Numbered from the stretch's first letter, positions 35,776 through 45,200 are shown. The stretch: 57,474 nt of DNA from Bacteroidia bacterium (GCA_040880525.1 JBBDIG010000038.1:1-57474); one strand, 5' to 3'. Numbers and translations: made by a program. The notes: a model not told the origin generated them from the letters alone.

Positions 35776-36336
35776 TTATTTCTGTTCTTTCAGATTATGA
35801 CTGTAATTCTTTTTTAGTTTTTGGAGTTTGGGGGAAATTACAATATGACAGTATGGCTGCATACTGTTCTGAGCGTAATAATTCTGGTGATAATTTTCAG
35901 CGCGGTAGTAGGAGGTCAGAGGTTCAATTGCCGTAACAATGGGTTTATCGAAGATTATGCGCTCCGTCAGTTCCTGCATTTTTGCTTCGGCTTGCTGCTT
36001 TTGCTGCTCGTTATGGTAAAAAATAACTGAGCGGTATTGCGGTCCGGCATCGGCTCCCTGCCGATTCAGGGTAGTGGGATCGTGCGTGTGCCAAAATATA
36101 TCAAGCAATTCCTCAAAGGTTATCTCTGAAGGATCAAATGCTACCCGCGCAACTTCTGCATGGCCTGTGGCACCGCTGCTTACCTGCTCATAGGTTGGAT
36201 TTTCTTCCTTGCCGCCTGCATAGCCTGCTTCCACGTGCTTCACGCCCCGTAATTGCCGAAGCAATGCATCAATACACCAAAAGCATCCTGCACCTAATGT
36301 GGCCAGCTCTGTTGGGTTTTCTTCCTGTCCGGACAT
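35776..36336 (-). CDS. msrA: Peptide methionine sulfoxide reductase MsrA
   Basis: 186 residues. The catalytic Cys18 lies in LGAGCFWCIDALL. Substrate-site motifs include GYAGGKEENPTYEQVSSGATGHAE, FDPSEITFEELLDIFWHTHDPT, QGADAGPQYRSVIFYH and AENYHQNYY. The enzyme reduces the S-epimer of methionine sulfoxide with thioredoxin. It lacks an MsrB fusion and a signal peptide, so it is cytoplasmic. It lies 84 bp after rfbA on the same strand; I see no exact promoter box in that gap. Confidence 0.95.
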   Translation of the reverse strand: MSGQEENPTELATLGAGCFWCIDALLRQLRGVKHVEAGYAGGKEENPTYEQVSSGATGHAEVARVAFDPSEITFEELLDIFWHTHDPTTLNRQGADAGPQYRSVIFYHNEQQKQQAEAKMQELTERIIFDKPIVTAIEPLTSYYRAENYHQNYYAQNSMQPYCHIVISPKLQKLKKNYSHNLKEQK

Positions 36337-36420
36337 TAATATTAAGTTTAAGCGAAACCTTTAAAATTAAAAAGTAAATAAAAAAGTGGCTGGTGCAGGT
36401 ATGACCTGGATCGGAGAAAA

Positions 36421-37323
36421 TTAACCGATAATATGATCCCGTACCTTGGGACCTGCTTGTCTTTCCTGATCCAGGAGTTTTAGCAGATAGTCGCCATAGC
36501 CGCTGTTTAATAACGGAGTAGCTACTTTGCCCAGTTGTTCGCTGTCAATAAACCCTTTCCTGAAGGCAATTTCCTCAATGCATCCAATCTTAAGTCCCTG
36601 CCGTTCTTCAATTACCTGTACGAACTGGGCGGCCTGCATCAGTGAATCGAAGGTGCCGGTATCGAGCCAGGCGGTTCCGCGGCTGAGTACCTGAACCTTC
36701 AGCTTTTCCTGCTTCAGATATTCCTTATTTACATCCGTGATCTCATATTCTCCACGAGCCGAAGGTTCCAGATTTCTTGCAATATCTATGACGGAATTAT
36801 CATAAAAATATAAGCCTGGAACGGCAAAATTAGATTTAGGCTGCTTCGGTTTTTCTTCAATACTGAGTGCTTTGAATTTCTCATCAAATTCCACAACTCC
36901 ATAGCGCTCTGGGTCCGAAACATGGTAGGCGAAAATAATCCCCCCCTTTGGATCAATATCGCTCAGTACATCAGCCATTCTGAAGCCATAAAAGATATTG
37001 TCGCCTAGTATCAGTGCAGCCTGATCATTTCCGATAAAATCCGCACCGATGGTAAATGCCTGCGCCAGCCCCTTTGGTTCAGGCTGCTCTGCATATTGAA
37101 AGTTCATTCCCAGATGGCTGCCATCCTTCAAAAGTTTTTCAAAATTTGGCAGGTCGTGAGGCGTGGAAATAATCAAAATGTCCCGAATTCCCGCCAGCAT
37201 AAGCGTGGATAGCGGGTAATAGATCATCGGCTTGTCATAAAGCGGCATCAGTTGTTTGCTAATGCTGATCGTCAAAGGATACAGCCTTGTTCCTGAGCCT
37301 CCTGCTAAAATAATCCCCTTCAT
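36421..37323 (-). CDS. rfbA: Glucose-1-phosphate thymidylyltransferase
   Basis: 300 residues. The nucleotidyltransferase signature [16 protein letters not shown] opens the protein, followed by [38 protein letters not shown] and [12 protein letters not shown]. It makes dTDP-glucose from glucose-1-phosphate and dTTP in the cytoplasm. It is the last gene of the nucleotide-sugar operon, 75 bp after rfbB. No rfbC or rfbD accompanies it here. Confidence 0.95.
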   Translation of the reverse strand: MKGIILAGGSGTRLYPLTISISKQLMPLYDKPMIYYPLSTLMLAGIRDILIISTPHDLPNFEKLLKDGSHLGMNFQYAEQPEPKGLAQAFTIGADFIGNDQAALILGDNIFYGFRMADVLSDIDPKGGIIFAYHVSDPERYGVVEFDEKFKALSIEEKPKQPKSNFAVPGLYFYDNSVIDIARNLEPSARGEYEITDVNKEYLKQEKLKVQVLSRGTAWLDTGTFDSLMQAAQFVQVIEERQGLKIGCIEEIAFRKGFIDSEQLGKVATPLLNSGYGDYLLKLLDQERQAGPKVRDHIIG

Positions 37324-37398
37324 TTTAGTTTTGATTTTATTATTTTATGTGGTGTTTTAAAATTTTAGATTAAAAAGATCGAATGGGGAAGATGCATT

Positions 37399-38469
37399 TT
37401 ATTTGGACGCGTATTGTTTTTCATAATATTCCTGGTATTTCCCTGATGTTACATGGTTTAACCATTCTTCATTTTTCAAGTACCATTTTACGGTTTTTTC
37501 CAGACCTTCTTCAAAATCCAGGCTTTGGGTCCAGCCCAGTTCACCCTTTAGCTTTCCGCAATCTATGGCGTAGCGCTTATCGTGGCCAGGGCGGTCCGTT
37601 ACGAAAGTGATCAGCTCTGCGGATTCGCCAGGCTTGCGGCCCAGCTTTTCATCCATCACCTCACACAGCATTCTTACGAGCTTAATATTTTTCCATTCAT
37701 TTTCACCTCCAATATTGTAGGTTTCACCGTTTCTGCCTTTGTGAAAAATTACATCAATGGCGCTTACATGGTCTTCCACGTATAGCCAGTCGCGTATATT
37801 TTCACCTTTGCCATAAACCGGTAGTGGCTTTTTATCCCTTATGTTATGTATCATTAATGGAATAAGCTTTTCCGGAAATTGAAAAGGGCCGTAGTTATTA
37901 GAGCAGTTGGAAATAACCACCGGCATGTGAAAAGTATGGTGGTAAGCCCTCACCAAATGATCGCTGCTTGCTTTTGAAGCAGAATAAGGAGAGCGTGGAT
38001 CATAAGCCGTTGTTTCATAAAAATAGCCTTCATCCCCTAGCGATCCGTATACTTCATCTGTAGAAATATGGTAAAAGAGATTTTTTCCGTTAGCTGCGGT
38101 TTTCATGTCCCAGATTTCCCGTGCAGCATTCAGCAGGTTTAATGTTCCTATGATATTGGTATAAATAAATGCATTAGGATCTGAAATACTGCGGTCCACG
38201 TGACTCTCAGCAGCGAGATGAATCACTGAATCAAATTGATGCTCATGGAAAAGCCGCGTAATAAATTCGGCATCCGCAATGTCACCTTTTATAAACTGGT
38301 AATTTTCTTTGTTCTCAATATCCTTCAGATTTTCAAGGTTTCCGGCATAGGTCAGCAGGTCAAGATTAATGATTTGATAGTGAGGAAATTTCTTCACAAA
38401 ATGCCGTACCACATGCGACCCGATAAACCCAGCTCCCCCGGTGATCAATATTTTTCTTTCCAAATTCAT
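37399..38469 (-). CDS. rfbB: dTDP-glucose 4,6-dehydratase
   Basis: 356 residues of the extended SDR family. The NAD-binding motif is ITGGAGFIGSHVVRHF. Also seen: HLAAESHVDRSI, STDEVYGSLG (catalytic Asp/Glu region), YSASKASSDHLV (YxxxK) and NNYGPFQFPEKLIPL. It converts dTDP-glucose to dTDP-4-keto-6-deoxyglucose, the branch point to rhamnose and amino-deoxy sugars. Its start codon overlaps the end of galE by 4 bp, so the two are translationally coupled. Confidence 0.95.
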   Translation of the reverse strand: MNLERKILITGGAGFIGSHVVRHFVKKFPHYQIINLDLLTYAGNLENLKDIENKENYQFIKGDIADAEFITRLFHEHQFDSVIHLAAESHVDRSISDPNAFIYTNIIGTLNLLNAAREIWDMKTAANGKNLFYHISTDEVYGSLGDEGYFYETTAYDPRSPYSASKASSDHLVRAYHHTFHMPVVISNCSNNYGPFQFPEKLIPLMIHNIRDKKPLPVYGKGENIRDWLYVEDHVSAIDVIFHKGRNGETYNIGGENEWKNIKLVRMLCEVMDEKLGRKPGESAELITFVTDRPGHDKRYAIDCGKLKGELGWTQSLDFEEGLEKTVKWYLKNEEWLNHVTSGKYQEYYEKQYASK

Positions 38470-39503
38470 TTTTCTTCTTTTTCAGTTAATGCAAGATGTT
38501 TTTCCCAGTTCCAGGCTGTGGAAACCATGTCGGCCAGATCGAGTTCTGCTTTCCAGCCAAGTTCCTTATTGGCAAACTCTGTATCTGCATATACAGCTAT
38601 CACATCTCCTTTTCTGCGAGTGCCAATTTCGTAGTTCAGTTTTTGGCCGGTCACTTTTTCAAAAGTTTTTATCGTTTCCAATACAGAATATCCTTTTCCA
38701 GTACCAAGATTAAATATTTCATAATTGCTTTTTTGCCGCGCATTGAGCATTCGTTCCAGTGCCACGACATGAGCATTGGCCAGGTCTGCCACGTGAATAT
38801 AATCGCGGATGCAGGTGCCGTCCGGAGTGGGATAATCATCGCCATAAACCGTGATCTTGTTCCGCTTGCCAATCGCAGTCTGCGTAATCAGCGGCATCAG
38901 GTTGTTGGGCGTGCCGATGGGCAATTCGCCAATCAACGCTGAAGGATGGGCCCCGGTGGGGTTAAAGTAGCGGAGCGAAACGCAATTAAGAGCGCTGGCG
39001 CGACAGGTATCGGCCAGAATATCTTCTGCCATTTTCTTCGTATTTCCATAAGGAGATTCCGCTTTTTTTACCGGAGCATTTTCTGAAACCGGCAATGAAT
39101 CCGGTTCTCCATATACGGTGCAGGAGGAGGAGAAGACAATATGCTGAATCTGATTGTCTGCCATTAATTCCAGAAGATTCAACAAGGAAACCAGGTTGTT
39201 GCGATAATACAGCAATGGATTTTCCACTGATTCGCCCACCGCCTTTAACGCAGCAAAGTGGATGACAGCCTTTATATCAGGATGTTCTGCAAATAAAAGG
39301 GCAAGTTCTTCCTTATTCTGCAGATCAGTTTTGGAAAAAAAAGGATTCTTGTGAGTAATGGCTGCAATGCCAGCCAGCACATTCTCATGGCTGTTGCTCA
39401 GGTTATCAGCAATTACCACTTCATAACCGTTATTCAATAATTCCACGGCTGTGTGGGAACCGATAAAACCTGTACCTCCTGTTACTAAAACCTTTATTGT
39501 CAA
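38466..39503 (-). CDS. galE: UDP-glucose 4-epimerase
   Basis: 345 residues. SDR NAD motif VTGGTGFIGSHTAVELL; HFAALKAVGESV; SSSCTVYGEP; YGNTKKMAEDIL (YxxxK); LRYFNPTGAHPS; GTPNNLMPLI; DGTCIRDYIHVADLA. These match GalE closely, including the YFNP.GA region specific to the epimerase. It interconverts UDP-glucose and UDP-galactose. It lies 16 bp after the decarboxylase and overlaps rfbB. Confidence 0.95.
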   Translation of the reverse strand: MTIKVLVTGGTGFIGSHTAVELLNNGYEVVIADNLSNSHENVLAGIAAITHKNPFFSKTDLQNKEELALLFAEHPDIKAVIHFAALKAVGESVENPLLYYRNNLVSLLNLLELMADNQIQHIVFSSSCTVYGEPDSLPVSENAPVKKAESPYGNTKKMAEDILADTCRASALNCVSLRYFNPTGAHPSALIGELPIGTPNNLMPLITQTAIGKRNKITVYGDDYPTPDGTCIRDYIHVADLANAHVVALERMLNARQKSNYEIFNLGTGKGYSVLETIKTFEKVTGQKLNYEIGTRRKGDVIAVYADTEFANKELGWKAELDLADMVSTAWNWEKHLALTEKEEK

Positions 39504-39519
39504 AGCCCCTGATCGTTTT

Positions 39520-40503
39520 TCAGTGCTCTTGCTGCACCTGTGTCAATTTTTCCTTTTTCAACTGCTTCCTGAAATATTCCAGCGTTATGTCAAGCCCTTC
39601 TTTCCTGGATACTGTTGGTTGCCAACCGAAGAGCTTTTGAGCCAGTGTGATGTCAGGCTTGCGTTGTTGGGGATCATTTATCGGCAAGGGTTCATAAATT
39701 AATTTTGAGCCCGCACGGGTCAGTTTCAGAATTTCCTCGGCAAATTCTTTAATTGTAATTTCATCAGGATTTCCAATGTTTACCGGATAAAAGTATTCTG
39801 AATGCAGCAACCGGTAAATGCCTTCAATCATGTCATCCACATAGCAGAAAGAGCGGGTTTGGCTGCCATCGCCATATACGGTAATGGGTTCCTCCCGCAA
39901 AGCCTGGCTGATGAAAGTCGGCAAAGCCCGCCCATCGTCCAGTCGCATTCGGGGTCCATAAACGTTGAATATCCGGATAATGCGCACATCCAGCCCATGA
40001 AAATTATGGTATGCCATGGTCATAGCCTCCTGGAATCTTTTGGCCTCATCATACACTCCGCGCGGCCCGACCGGATTCACGTTGCCCCAATATTCCTCCG
40101 TTTGCGGATGCACTTCCGGATCTCCATACACCTCTGAAGTGGAGGCCACAAGGATCCTGGCTTTCTTTGCTTTGGCAAGGCCCAACAGGTTGTGGGTTCC
40201 CAGGGAGCCGACCTTGAGAGTTTGTATCGGCATCTTCAAATAATCTATGGGGCTGGCCGGAGATGCGAAATGCAGAATGTAATCAAGATCACCCGGCACG
40301 TGTACAAACTTTGAAACATCGTGATGGTAGAACTCGAAGTTTTCCAGTTTGAACAGGTGAGAAATATTTTCGAGGTTTCCGGTGATCAGGTTGTCCATCC
40401 CGATAACTTTATAACCTTCTTTAATGAACCGGTCACTAAGATGCGATCCCAGAAAGCCTGCCGCTCCGGTAATTAATATCCTGGGTTGTGTTGAGTCCTT
40501 CAT
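39520..40503 (-). CDS. uxs: UDP-glucuronate decarboxylase (UDP-xylose synthase)
   Basis: 327 residues of the extended SDR family. Motifs: [62 protein letters not shown] (YxxxK), [14 protein letters not shown] and [13 protein letters not shown]. The SPASP and DEAKR features distinguish UXS from the general epimerase group. It decarboxylates UDP-glucuronate to UDP-xylose, using the product of ugd encoded 6 bp upstream. This suggests xylose in an exported polysaccharide or glycoprotein glycan. Confidence 0.9.
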   Translation of the reverse strand: MKDSTQPRILITGAAGFLGSHLSDRFIKEGYKVIGMDNLITGNLENISHLFKLENFEFYHHDVSKFVHVPGDLDYILHFASPASPIDYLKMPIQTLKVGSLGTHNLLGLAKAKKARILVASTSEVYGDPEVHPQTEEYWGNVNPVGPRGVYDEAKRFQEAMTMAYHNFHGLDVRIIRIFNVYGPRMRLDDGRALPTFISQALREEPITVYGDGSQTRSFCYVDDMIEGIYRLLHSEYFYPVNIGNPDEITIKEFAEEILKLTRAGSKLIYEPLPINDPQQRKPDITLAQKLFGWQPTVSRKEGLDITLEYFRKQLKKEKLTQVQQEH

Positions 40504-40509
40504 AATTTT

Positions 40510-41838
40510 TTATCTGGATATTTTTTCAGACACATCCATTTTGCGTCCTATGCTCTGATACGTAAAACCATTTTCTTTCATTATTCCAGGTTCGAATAAA
40601 TTGCGACCATCAAAAATCACTTTACCGGCCATCAGGCTGCCCATTTTATCGAAGTCAGGAGTGCGGAAAACCGCCCATTCTGTAGCAATGATGAGAGCAT
40701 CGGCTCCTTCAAGGGCTTCATACTGATTCTCAGCATAAGTGATATCATCGCCCAGCACTCTTTTCACGTTCTCCATCGCTTCAGGGTCAAAGGCCTGGAC
40801 TTTAGCGCCTTCCTTCAATAATTCCTTTATCAGGTACAGAGCCGGGGCTTCCCGGATGTCATCAGTGTTGGGTTTAAAGGCAAGGCCCCAGAGTGCAAAC
40901 GTTTTCCCGCTGAGATGCCCGTCAAAATGCTCACTGATCCTGGGCATCAGGATGGTTTTCTGGCGTTCGTTCACCTCCATCACCGAATTCAGGATCTTAA
41001 AATCGTATTGGTTATCTCTGGCCGTTTTCTCCAGCGCCTGCACGTCTTTTGGAAAGCAGCTTCCGCCATAGCCAATGCCTGAGAAAAGGAAACGGTTTCC
41101 AATGCGATTGTCCGAACCGATCCCGATGCGAATAGCGTCTACATTTGCGCCTACTCGTTCGCAGAGATTGGCTATCTCATTCATAAAAGTAATCTTGGTA
41201 GCGAGAAAAGCATTTGCAGCATATTTTGTCATTTCTGCACTACGTTCATCCATAAAAAGAATGGGGTTTCCCTGCCGCACGAAAGGCTTATAGATCTGCT
41301 CCATAATTTTACGCGCTCGTTCTGAGGTAGTTCCGATCACCACGCGGTCAGGTTTCATAAAGTCATCCACAGCAACGCCTTCGCGCAGGAATTCAGGATT
41401 GGCCACCACGTCAAATTCCACTGTTGCGTTGGCTGCAATGGCATCTCTCACCTTGTCAGCAGTCCCCACAGGAACGGTGCTTTTGTCAACAATCACGGTG
41501 TAGCTCGTCAGCAGATGTCCCAGCTTATTCGCAACATCCAATACATATTGAAGATCGGCAGAGCCATCTTCGCCAGGCGGGGTGGGGAGTGCAAGAAAAA
41601 TGATACTGGCATCTTTAATTCCTTCCTGCAAAGCAGTGGTGAAATTTATACGTCCCTGTTTCAGGTTTCTTTCAAAAAGGAATTCAAGACCCGGTTCATA
41701 GATCGTAAGCTTGCCATTGGTCAGCTTATCAACTTTCTCCTTGTCTATATCTATACAAGTGACATCGTTTCCCATTTCAGAAAAACAGATACCGCTTACC
41801 AGTCCAACATAACCGGTACCGATAATAGTAATCTTCAT
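40510..41838 (-). CDS. ugd: UDP-glucose 6-dehydrogenase
   Basis: 442 residues. The N-terminal NAD fold has MKITIIGTGYVGLVSG. Other motifs are LPTPPGEDGSADL, VDKSTVPVGTADKV, NPEFLREGVAVDDFM, and the catalytic Cys261 in GYGGSCFPKDVQAL. The C-terminal UDP-binding domain has WGLAFKPNTDDIREAPAL. It oxidises UDP-glucose twice to UDP-glucuronate. It sits between the aminotransferase and the decarboxylase with gaps of 12 and 6 bp, clearly one operon. Confidence 0.96.
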   Translation of the reverse strand: MKITIIGTGYVGLVSGICFSEMGNDVTCIDIDKEKVDKLTNGKLTIYEPGLEFLFERNLKQGRINFTTALQEGIKDASIIFLALPTPPGEDGSADLQYVLDVANKLGHLLTSYTVIVDKSTVPVGTADKVRDAIAANATVEFDVVANPEFLREGVAVDDFMKPDRVVIGTTSERARKIMEQIYKPFVRQGNPILFMDERSAEMTKYAANAFLATKITFMNEIANLCERVGANVDAIRIGIGSDNRIGNRFLFSGIGYGGSCFPKDVQALEKTARDNQYDFKILNSVMEVNERQKTILMPRISEHFDGHLSGKTFALWGLAFKPNTDDIREAPALYLIKELLKEGAKVQAFDPEAMENVKRVLGDDITYAENQYEALEGADALIIATEWAVFRTPDFDKMGSLMAGKVIFDGRNLFEPGIMKENGFTYQSIGRKMDVSEKISR

Positions 41839-41850
41839 TTTTTGTAAATC

Positions 41851-42981
41851 TTATTGGTTGAAAAATTTATTAACTGTTTTGGCAATATATTCCAGTTGTT
41901 GCTCACTAAGTTCCGTGTGCATCGGCAGGGAGATCACACTCTGGCAGAGGCTTTTAGATACCTCCAGCTTTTGCGTATCAAACCGGGCATCCTGATAAGG
42001 CTGCTGCTTGTGCAGCGGAAAAGGATAATACACCTTATTTGGAATATTATTTTGATCAAGAAATTTCATCAGCGCGCCCCTGTCCGTATTTTTTAACTTT
42101 AAAGTATACTGATGAAAAATATGAGTTGAATCCTGATTCCTGGCAGGTGTAATCAGTTCAGGAATATTCTTAAATGCTGAATCATAAAAGTCTGCCGCTT
42201 TTCGCCTGGCGGCATTGTAGCGATCCAGGTGTGGCAACTTCACATTCAGGATGGCTGCTTGTATCGTATCCAGGCGGGAGTTCACACCAATCGTATCATA
42301 ATGATAAGCGCTTCCCTGGCCATGATTCGCCATTTGGCTGATTTTCGCTGCAAGTTCCTCATCATCTGTAAAAAGGGCGCCTCCATCTCCGAAGCATCCT
42401 AAATTCTTGGATGGAAAAAAGGAAGTGCAACCAATCTGGCCAATTGTACCTGCTTTTTTCACGGAGCCATCCGCAAGGGTATATTCCGCACCGGTAGCCT
42501 GTGCCGTATCTTCAATTACATAAAGATCATGGCGTTTTGCAATTTCCATGATCGCGTTCATGTCCGCACATTGCCCAAACAGATGGACGGGGATAATGGC
42601 TTTGGTTTTATCTGAAATTGCCTCCTCAATTCGCGCGGGATCAATCGTAAAGGTATCAGGATCCACATCCACAATGACGGGTCTGAAACCCAAAAGCTTC
42701 ACTACTTCTACAGTTGCGATAAAGGTAAAATCCGGAGTGATCACTTCAGCACCCGGAGGCAGTTCAAGCGCCATCAGGGCCAGTTGAAGAGCATCGGTTC
42801 CGTTTGCACACCCGATGGCGTGTTTTGTATTGAGGTATTTTGCGAGTGATCTTTCAAATTCCTTAACATCAGGACCTTTGATAAATGCGGTAGTGTCAAG
42901 AACGTGAGAAATGGCAGTATCTATTTCTCCTTTTATATTGAGGTATTGCCCGTGAAGATCCACCATTGTGAGTGGCTGCAT
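41851..42981 (-). CDS. DegT/DnrJ/EryC1/StrS sugar aminotransferase
   Basis: 376 residues of the PLP-dependent sugar aminotransferase family. GCANGTDALQLALMAL; TPDFTFIATVEVV; PVHLFGQCADM; VIEDTAQATGA; and the PLP lysine Lys192 in SFFPSKNLGCFGDGG. It transfers an amino group to a keto-sugar nucleotide. It resembles WbpE/WlbC-type enzymes that act on UDP-3-keto-GlcNAc-uronate, but dTDP-4-keto-6-deoxyglucose made by RfbB is another possible substrate. First gene of the operon, with a promoter box 54 nt upstream of its ATG. Confidence 0.9.
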   Translation of the reverse strand: MQPLTMVDLHGQYLNIKGEIDTAISHVLDTTAFIKGPDVKEFERSLAKYLNTKHAIGCANGTDALQLALMALELPPGAEVITPDFTFIATVEVVKLLGFRPVIVDVDPDTFTIDPARIEEAISDKTKAIIPVHLFGQCADMNAIMEIAKRHDLYVIEDTAQATGAEYTLADGSVKKAGTIGQIGCTSFFPSKNLGCFGDGGALFTDDEELAAKISQMANHGQGSAYHYDTIGVNSRLDTIQAAILNVKLPHLDRYNAARRKAADFYDSAFKNIPELITPARNQDSTHIFHQYTLKLKNTDRGALMKFLDQNNIPNKVYYPFPLHKQQPYQDARFDTQKLEVSKSLCQSVISLPMHTELSEQQLEYIAKTVNKFFNQ

Positions 42982-43034
42982 ATTATGTCCTGAATAATGA
43001 TTTAAAGTGTAGTAAGCTTCTCAAAAAGAAGTTG

Positions 43035-43042
43035 CAAATATA
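43035..43042 (-). promoter_or_regulatory. Putative -7 box TATATTTG for the nucleotide-sugar operon
   Basis: The minus strand reads TATATTTGC, an exact TAnnTTTG match, predicting a ~47-nt leader to the ATG at 42981. It lies only 3 nt from the divergent box at 43046, so the two promoters are back to back. Confidence 0.55.
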
Positions 43043-43045
43043 AAG

Positions 43046-43053
43046 TAATTTTG
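43046..43053 (+). promoter_or_regulatory. Putative -7 box TAATTTTG for the beta-barrel gene
   Basis: An exact TAnnTTTG followed by CC, 40 nt before the ATG at 43093. It contains the TTG at 43051 that would give a longer reading frame, so that start is rejected. Confidence 0.55.
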
Positions 43054-43071
43054 CCTTCAATACAGGCAAAA
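43049..43071. promoter_or_regulatory. Inverted repeat over the divergent promoter region
   Basis: Arms TTTTGCC (43049-43055) and GGCAAAA (43065-43071) with a 9-nt spacer overlap the predicted plus-strand -7 box and start site, and lie upstream of the minus-strand box. It could be an operator or a 5' hairpin; the arms are short. Confidence 0.35.
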
Positions 43072-43092
43072 ATAGTTTTCAAAAGTATCATT

Positions 43093-43851
43093 ATGTTAAG
43101 AAATTATATTTTTTTCTCCTGGCTGTTTATGGCTGTTTTCTCCCTTCCTGTATTGGCTCAGCGTACAGGTCAGGAATCCCCAATGTCGCTTTCTCTTATT
43201 GGTATTCAGTACACTTATAATTTTCCGTATGAGGATTTGGATGACCGGTTCGGACCCATTTCCGCGATAGGAGGTTCCTATACTTTTAAGCACAACTCTA
43301 ACTTTTATATTTCCGGGGAATATAATTTTTTGTTTAATGGAAACGTCAGGGAAAACCCGGTAAGCAACATCGCTTCACCCTCAACGGGTTTGCTTATTGA
43401 TGGCGATGGGCGTTTCGATTTAATGGAGCTGCAGTTGCGGGGCACAATGGTTCAGGCTAAAATCGGCAAAATATTTCCCGTAGCCGGACCAAATGCGAAT
43501 TCAGGCATTGCAGTAGCAGCCGGTGCCGGATTCATGGAGCATAGGATCCATTTTAATACCCGCAGTGATAAACTGCCGCAACTGGAGGGAGAATACAAAA
43601 AGGGATATGATCGCCTCACCAACGGATGGCTGCTCAGCCAGTCCATCGGCTATTTTCATCTCAGCAATAGTGGCTTCGTGAATTTCCAGGCAAGCATTGA
43701 AATTACGGAAGGTTTTACACAGAACAGACGCGACTGGGACAATCAATTAATGCGCAGGCTGGACGAACCCCGGCTGGACCTGATGGCCGGGCTGAGGCTT
43801 ACGTGGTATATTCCGCTTTATAAACGCTCCGGATCTACTCAGTTCTATTGA
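43093..43851 (+). CDS. Predicted outer-membrane beta-barrel protein, unknown function
   Basis: 252 residues from the ATG at 43093. A signal peptide (MLRNYIFFSWLFMAVFSLPVLAQ) is followed by strand-rich sequence (MSLSLIGIQYTYNFP, AIGGSYTFKHNSNFYISGEYNFLF, LMELQLRGTMVQAKI, NSGIAVAAGAGFMEHRIHF, WLLSQSIGYFHLSNSGFVNFQASIEI, LMAGLRLTWYIPLYKR). This looks like a barrel of 10-12 strands. Divergent from the nucleotide-sugar operon and 96 bp before waaA, so an envelope role is likely. A porin, an assembly factor or a structural barrel are all possible; I cannot choose. Confidence 0.75.
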   Translation: MLRNYIFFSWLFMAVFSLPVLAQRTGQESPMSLSLIGIQYTYNFPYEDLDDRFGPISAIGGSYTFKHNSNFYISGEYNFLFNGNVRENPVSNIASPSTGLLIDGDGRFDLMELQLRGTMVQAKIGKIFPVAGPNANSGIAVAAGAGFMEHRIHFNTRSDKLPQLEGEYKKGYDRLTNGWLLSQSIGYFHLSNSGFVNFQASIEITEGFTQNRRDWDNQLMRRLDEPRLDLMAGLRLTWYIPLYKRSGSTQFY

Positions 43852-43947
43852 TGCTACGTGCAATAGCAATATTTTTTTCCCTGATCCTCAATCAGGCATC
43901 AAACTGAAGTTTTCCCTGCTCAACCTGACATGTGATCAAAGATTCTG

Positions 43948-45183
43948 ATGACTGTTCTCTATCGAATATTTCTGCAACTATATTTATTTGCTATCCGGAT
44001 GGCAGCGCTTCGAAATGAAAAAGCGCGAAAGTGGCTGCGGGGCAAAAAATCATCGTGGCAGGAATTAGTTGATTTCGATGCGTTTGGCGGCAGCTTATGG
44101 GTGCATTGCAGTTCTCTTGGCGAATTTGAGCAGGGCCGTCCGCTTATTGAAAAGCTCAAAATAGCCTATCCTCATCTTCCGCTGGTGCTTACTTTTTTTT
44201 CTCCATCAGGATATGATGTGCGGAAAAATTATCCTTTGGCCGATAGGGTCATCCATCTTCCCCTGGACGCTCCGGGAAATGCCGAAAAGCTGGTTTCACT
44301 TATAAAGCCCAGGTTAGCTCTGTTTATCAAATATGATTTCTGGTATTACTACTTCAGGGAGCTGAGTTCCCGGGGCGTGCCGTTGCTGCTCGTCTCGGCA
44401 GTTTTTCGTCCTTCGCAGCCATTCTTCCGGGTTTATGGCGGGTTGCACAGAAAGATGCTCCGGTATGTACGCCACTTCTTTGTGCAAGATCAAAATTCAG
44501 GTCAATTGCTGCAATCGCTCGGCTACTCCAATTTTACCGTGATTCCTGACACACGAATTGACCGTGTATTTGAAATAGCGCAAACGGTGAAGGAATTTCC
44601 GGAAATTGAAAAATGGACAGGAGGCGAGGCCGTGCTTATTGGCGGCAGTACCTATCAAATGGAAGAAGAGATGATCTTGCGATTGCTGGAAGAAAAAGTC
44701 TGGACAGGAAAAGTGATCATCGCTCCCCACCACACCGGGCAGAAAAACCTGGGAAAGGTGGAAAGTCTCTTTAAAGGTGTGGTAGTTCGTTACAGTCGTT
44801 TGAATCAGGAGCCTGACACCGGTCAGCGAATATTGCTCATTGATAATGTGGGGATGCTTTCTTCTCTGTATAAAATCGCTGCTGTTGCTTTTATCGGTGG
44901 CGGGTTTGGATACAGCATCCACAATATCCTGGAGCCGGCAGCTTTCGGACTGCCCATACTTTTTGGCCCGAATCATCACAGGTTTCATGAAGCCACTACG
45001 CTTATAAAAACCGGTGGCGCATTTGAAGTTAAAACCTATCAGGGTGTTCGGGAAAAAATCCTTTTCCTGAAAACCGAAGAAAACCGCAAAGCAGCAGGAG
45101 AAGCCGCTTTGAATTTTATTATTAAAAACAGGGGAGGAACGGAGCAGGTGATGAGCTTTATCAGGCAACAAATTGAATTGTAG
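43948..45183 (+). CDS. waaA: 3-deoxy-D-manno-octulosonic acid (Kdo) transferase
   Basis: 411 residues. N-terminal anchor helix (LYRIFLQLYLFAIRMAAL), then a GT-B fold: GSLWVHCSSLGEFEQGRPLIEKL with the catalytic-type Glu59, LTFFSPSGYDV, LFIKYDFWYYYFREL, ILIGGSTYQMEEEMIL region, APHHTGQ, and FIGGGFGYSIHNILEPAAFGLPILFGPNHHRF. It adds Kdo to lipid A precursor on the cytoplasmic face of the inner membrane. It converges on the cupin gene with only 17 bp between the stop codons. Confidence 0.95.
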   Translation: MTVLYRIFLQLYLFAIRMAALRNEKARKWLRGKKSSWQELVDFDAFGGSLWVHCSSLGEFEQGRPLIEKLKIAYPHLPLVLTFFSPSGYDVRKNYPLADRVIHLPLDAPGNAEKLVSLIKPRLALFIKYDFWYYYFRELSSRGVPLLLVSAVFRPSQPFFRVYGGLHRKMLRYVRHFFVQDQNSGQLLQSLGYSNFTVIPDTRIDRVFEIAQTVKEFPEIEKWTGGEAVLIGGSTYQMEEEMILRLLEEKVWTGKVIIAPHHTGQKNLGKVESLFKGVVVRYSRLNQEPDTGQRILLIDNVGMLSSLYKIAAVAFIGGGFGYSIHNILEPAAFGLPILFGPNHHRFHEATTLIKTGGAFEVKTYQGVREKILFLKTEENRKAAGEAALNFIIKNRGGTEQVMSFIRQQIEL

Positions 45184-45200
45184 CCTTCTAATTCAAAAGA

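Noticed and set aside
43051-43092. TTG-initiated extension of the beta-barrel gene
   Set aside because: It starts inside the TAATTTTG promoter box, and the ATG at 43093 opens a signal peptide.
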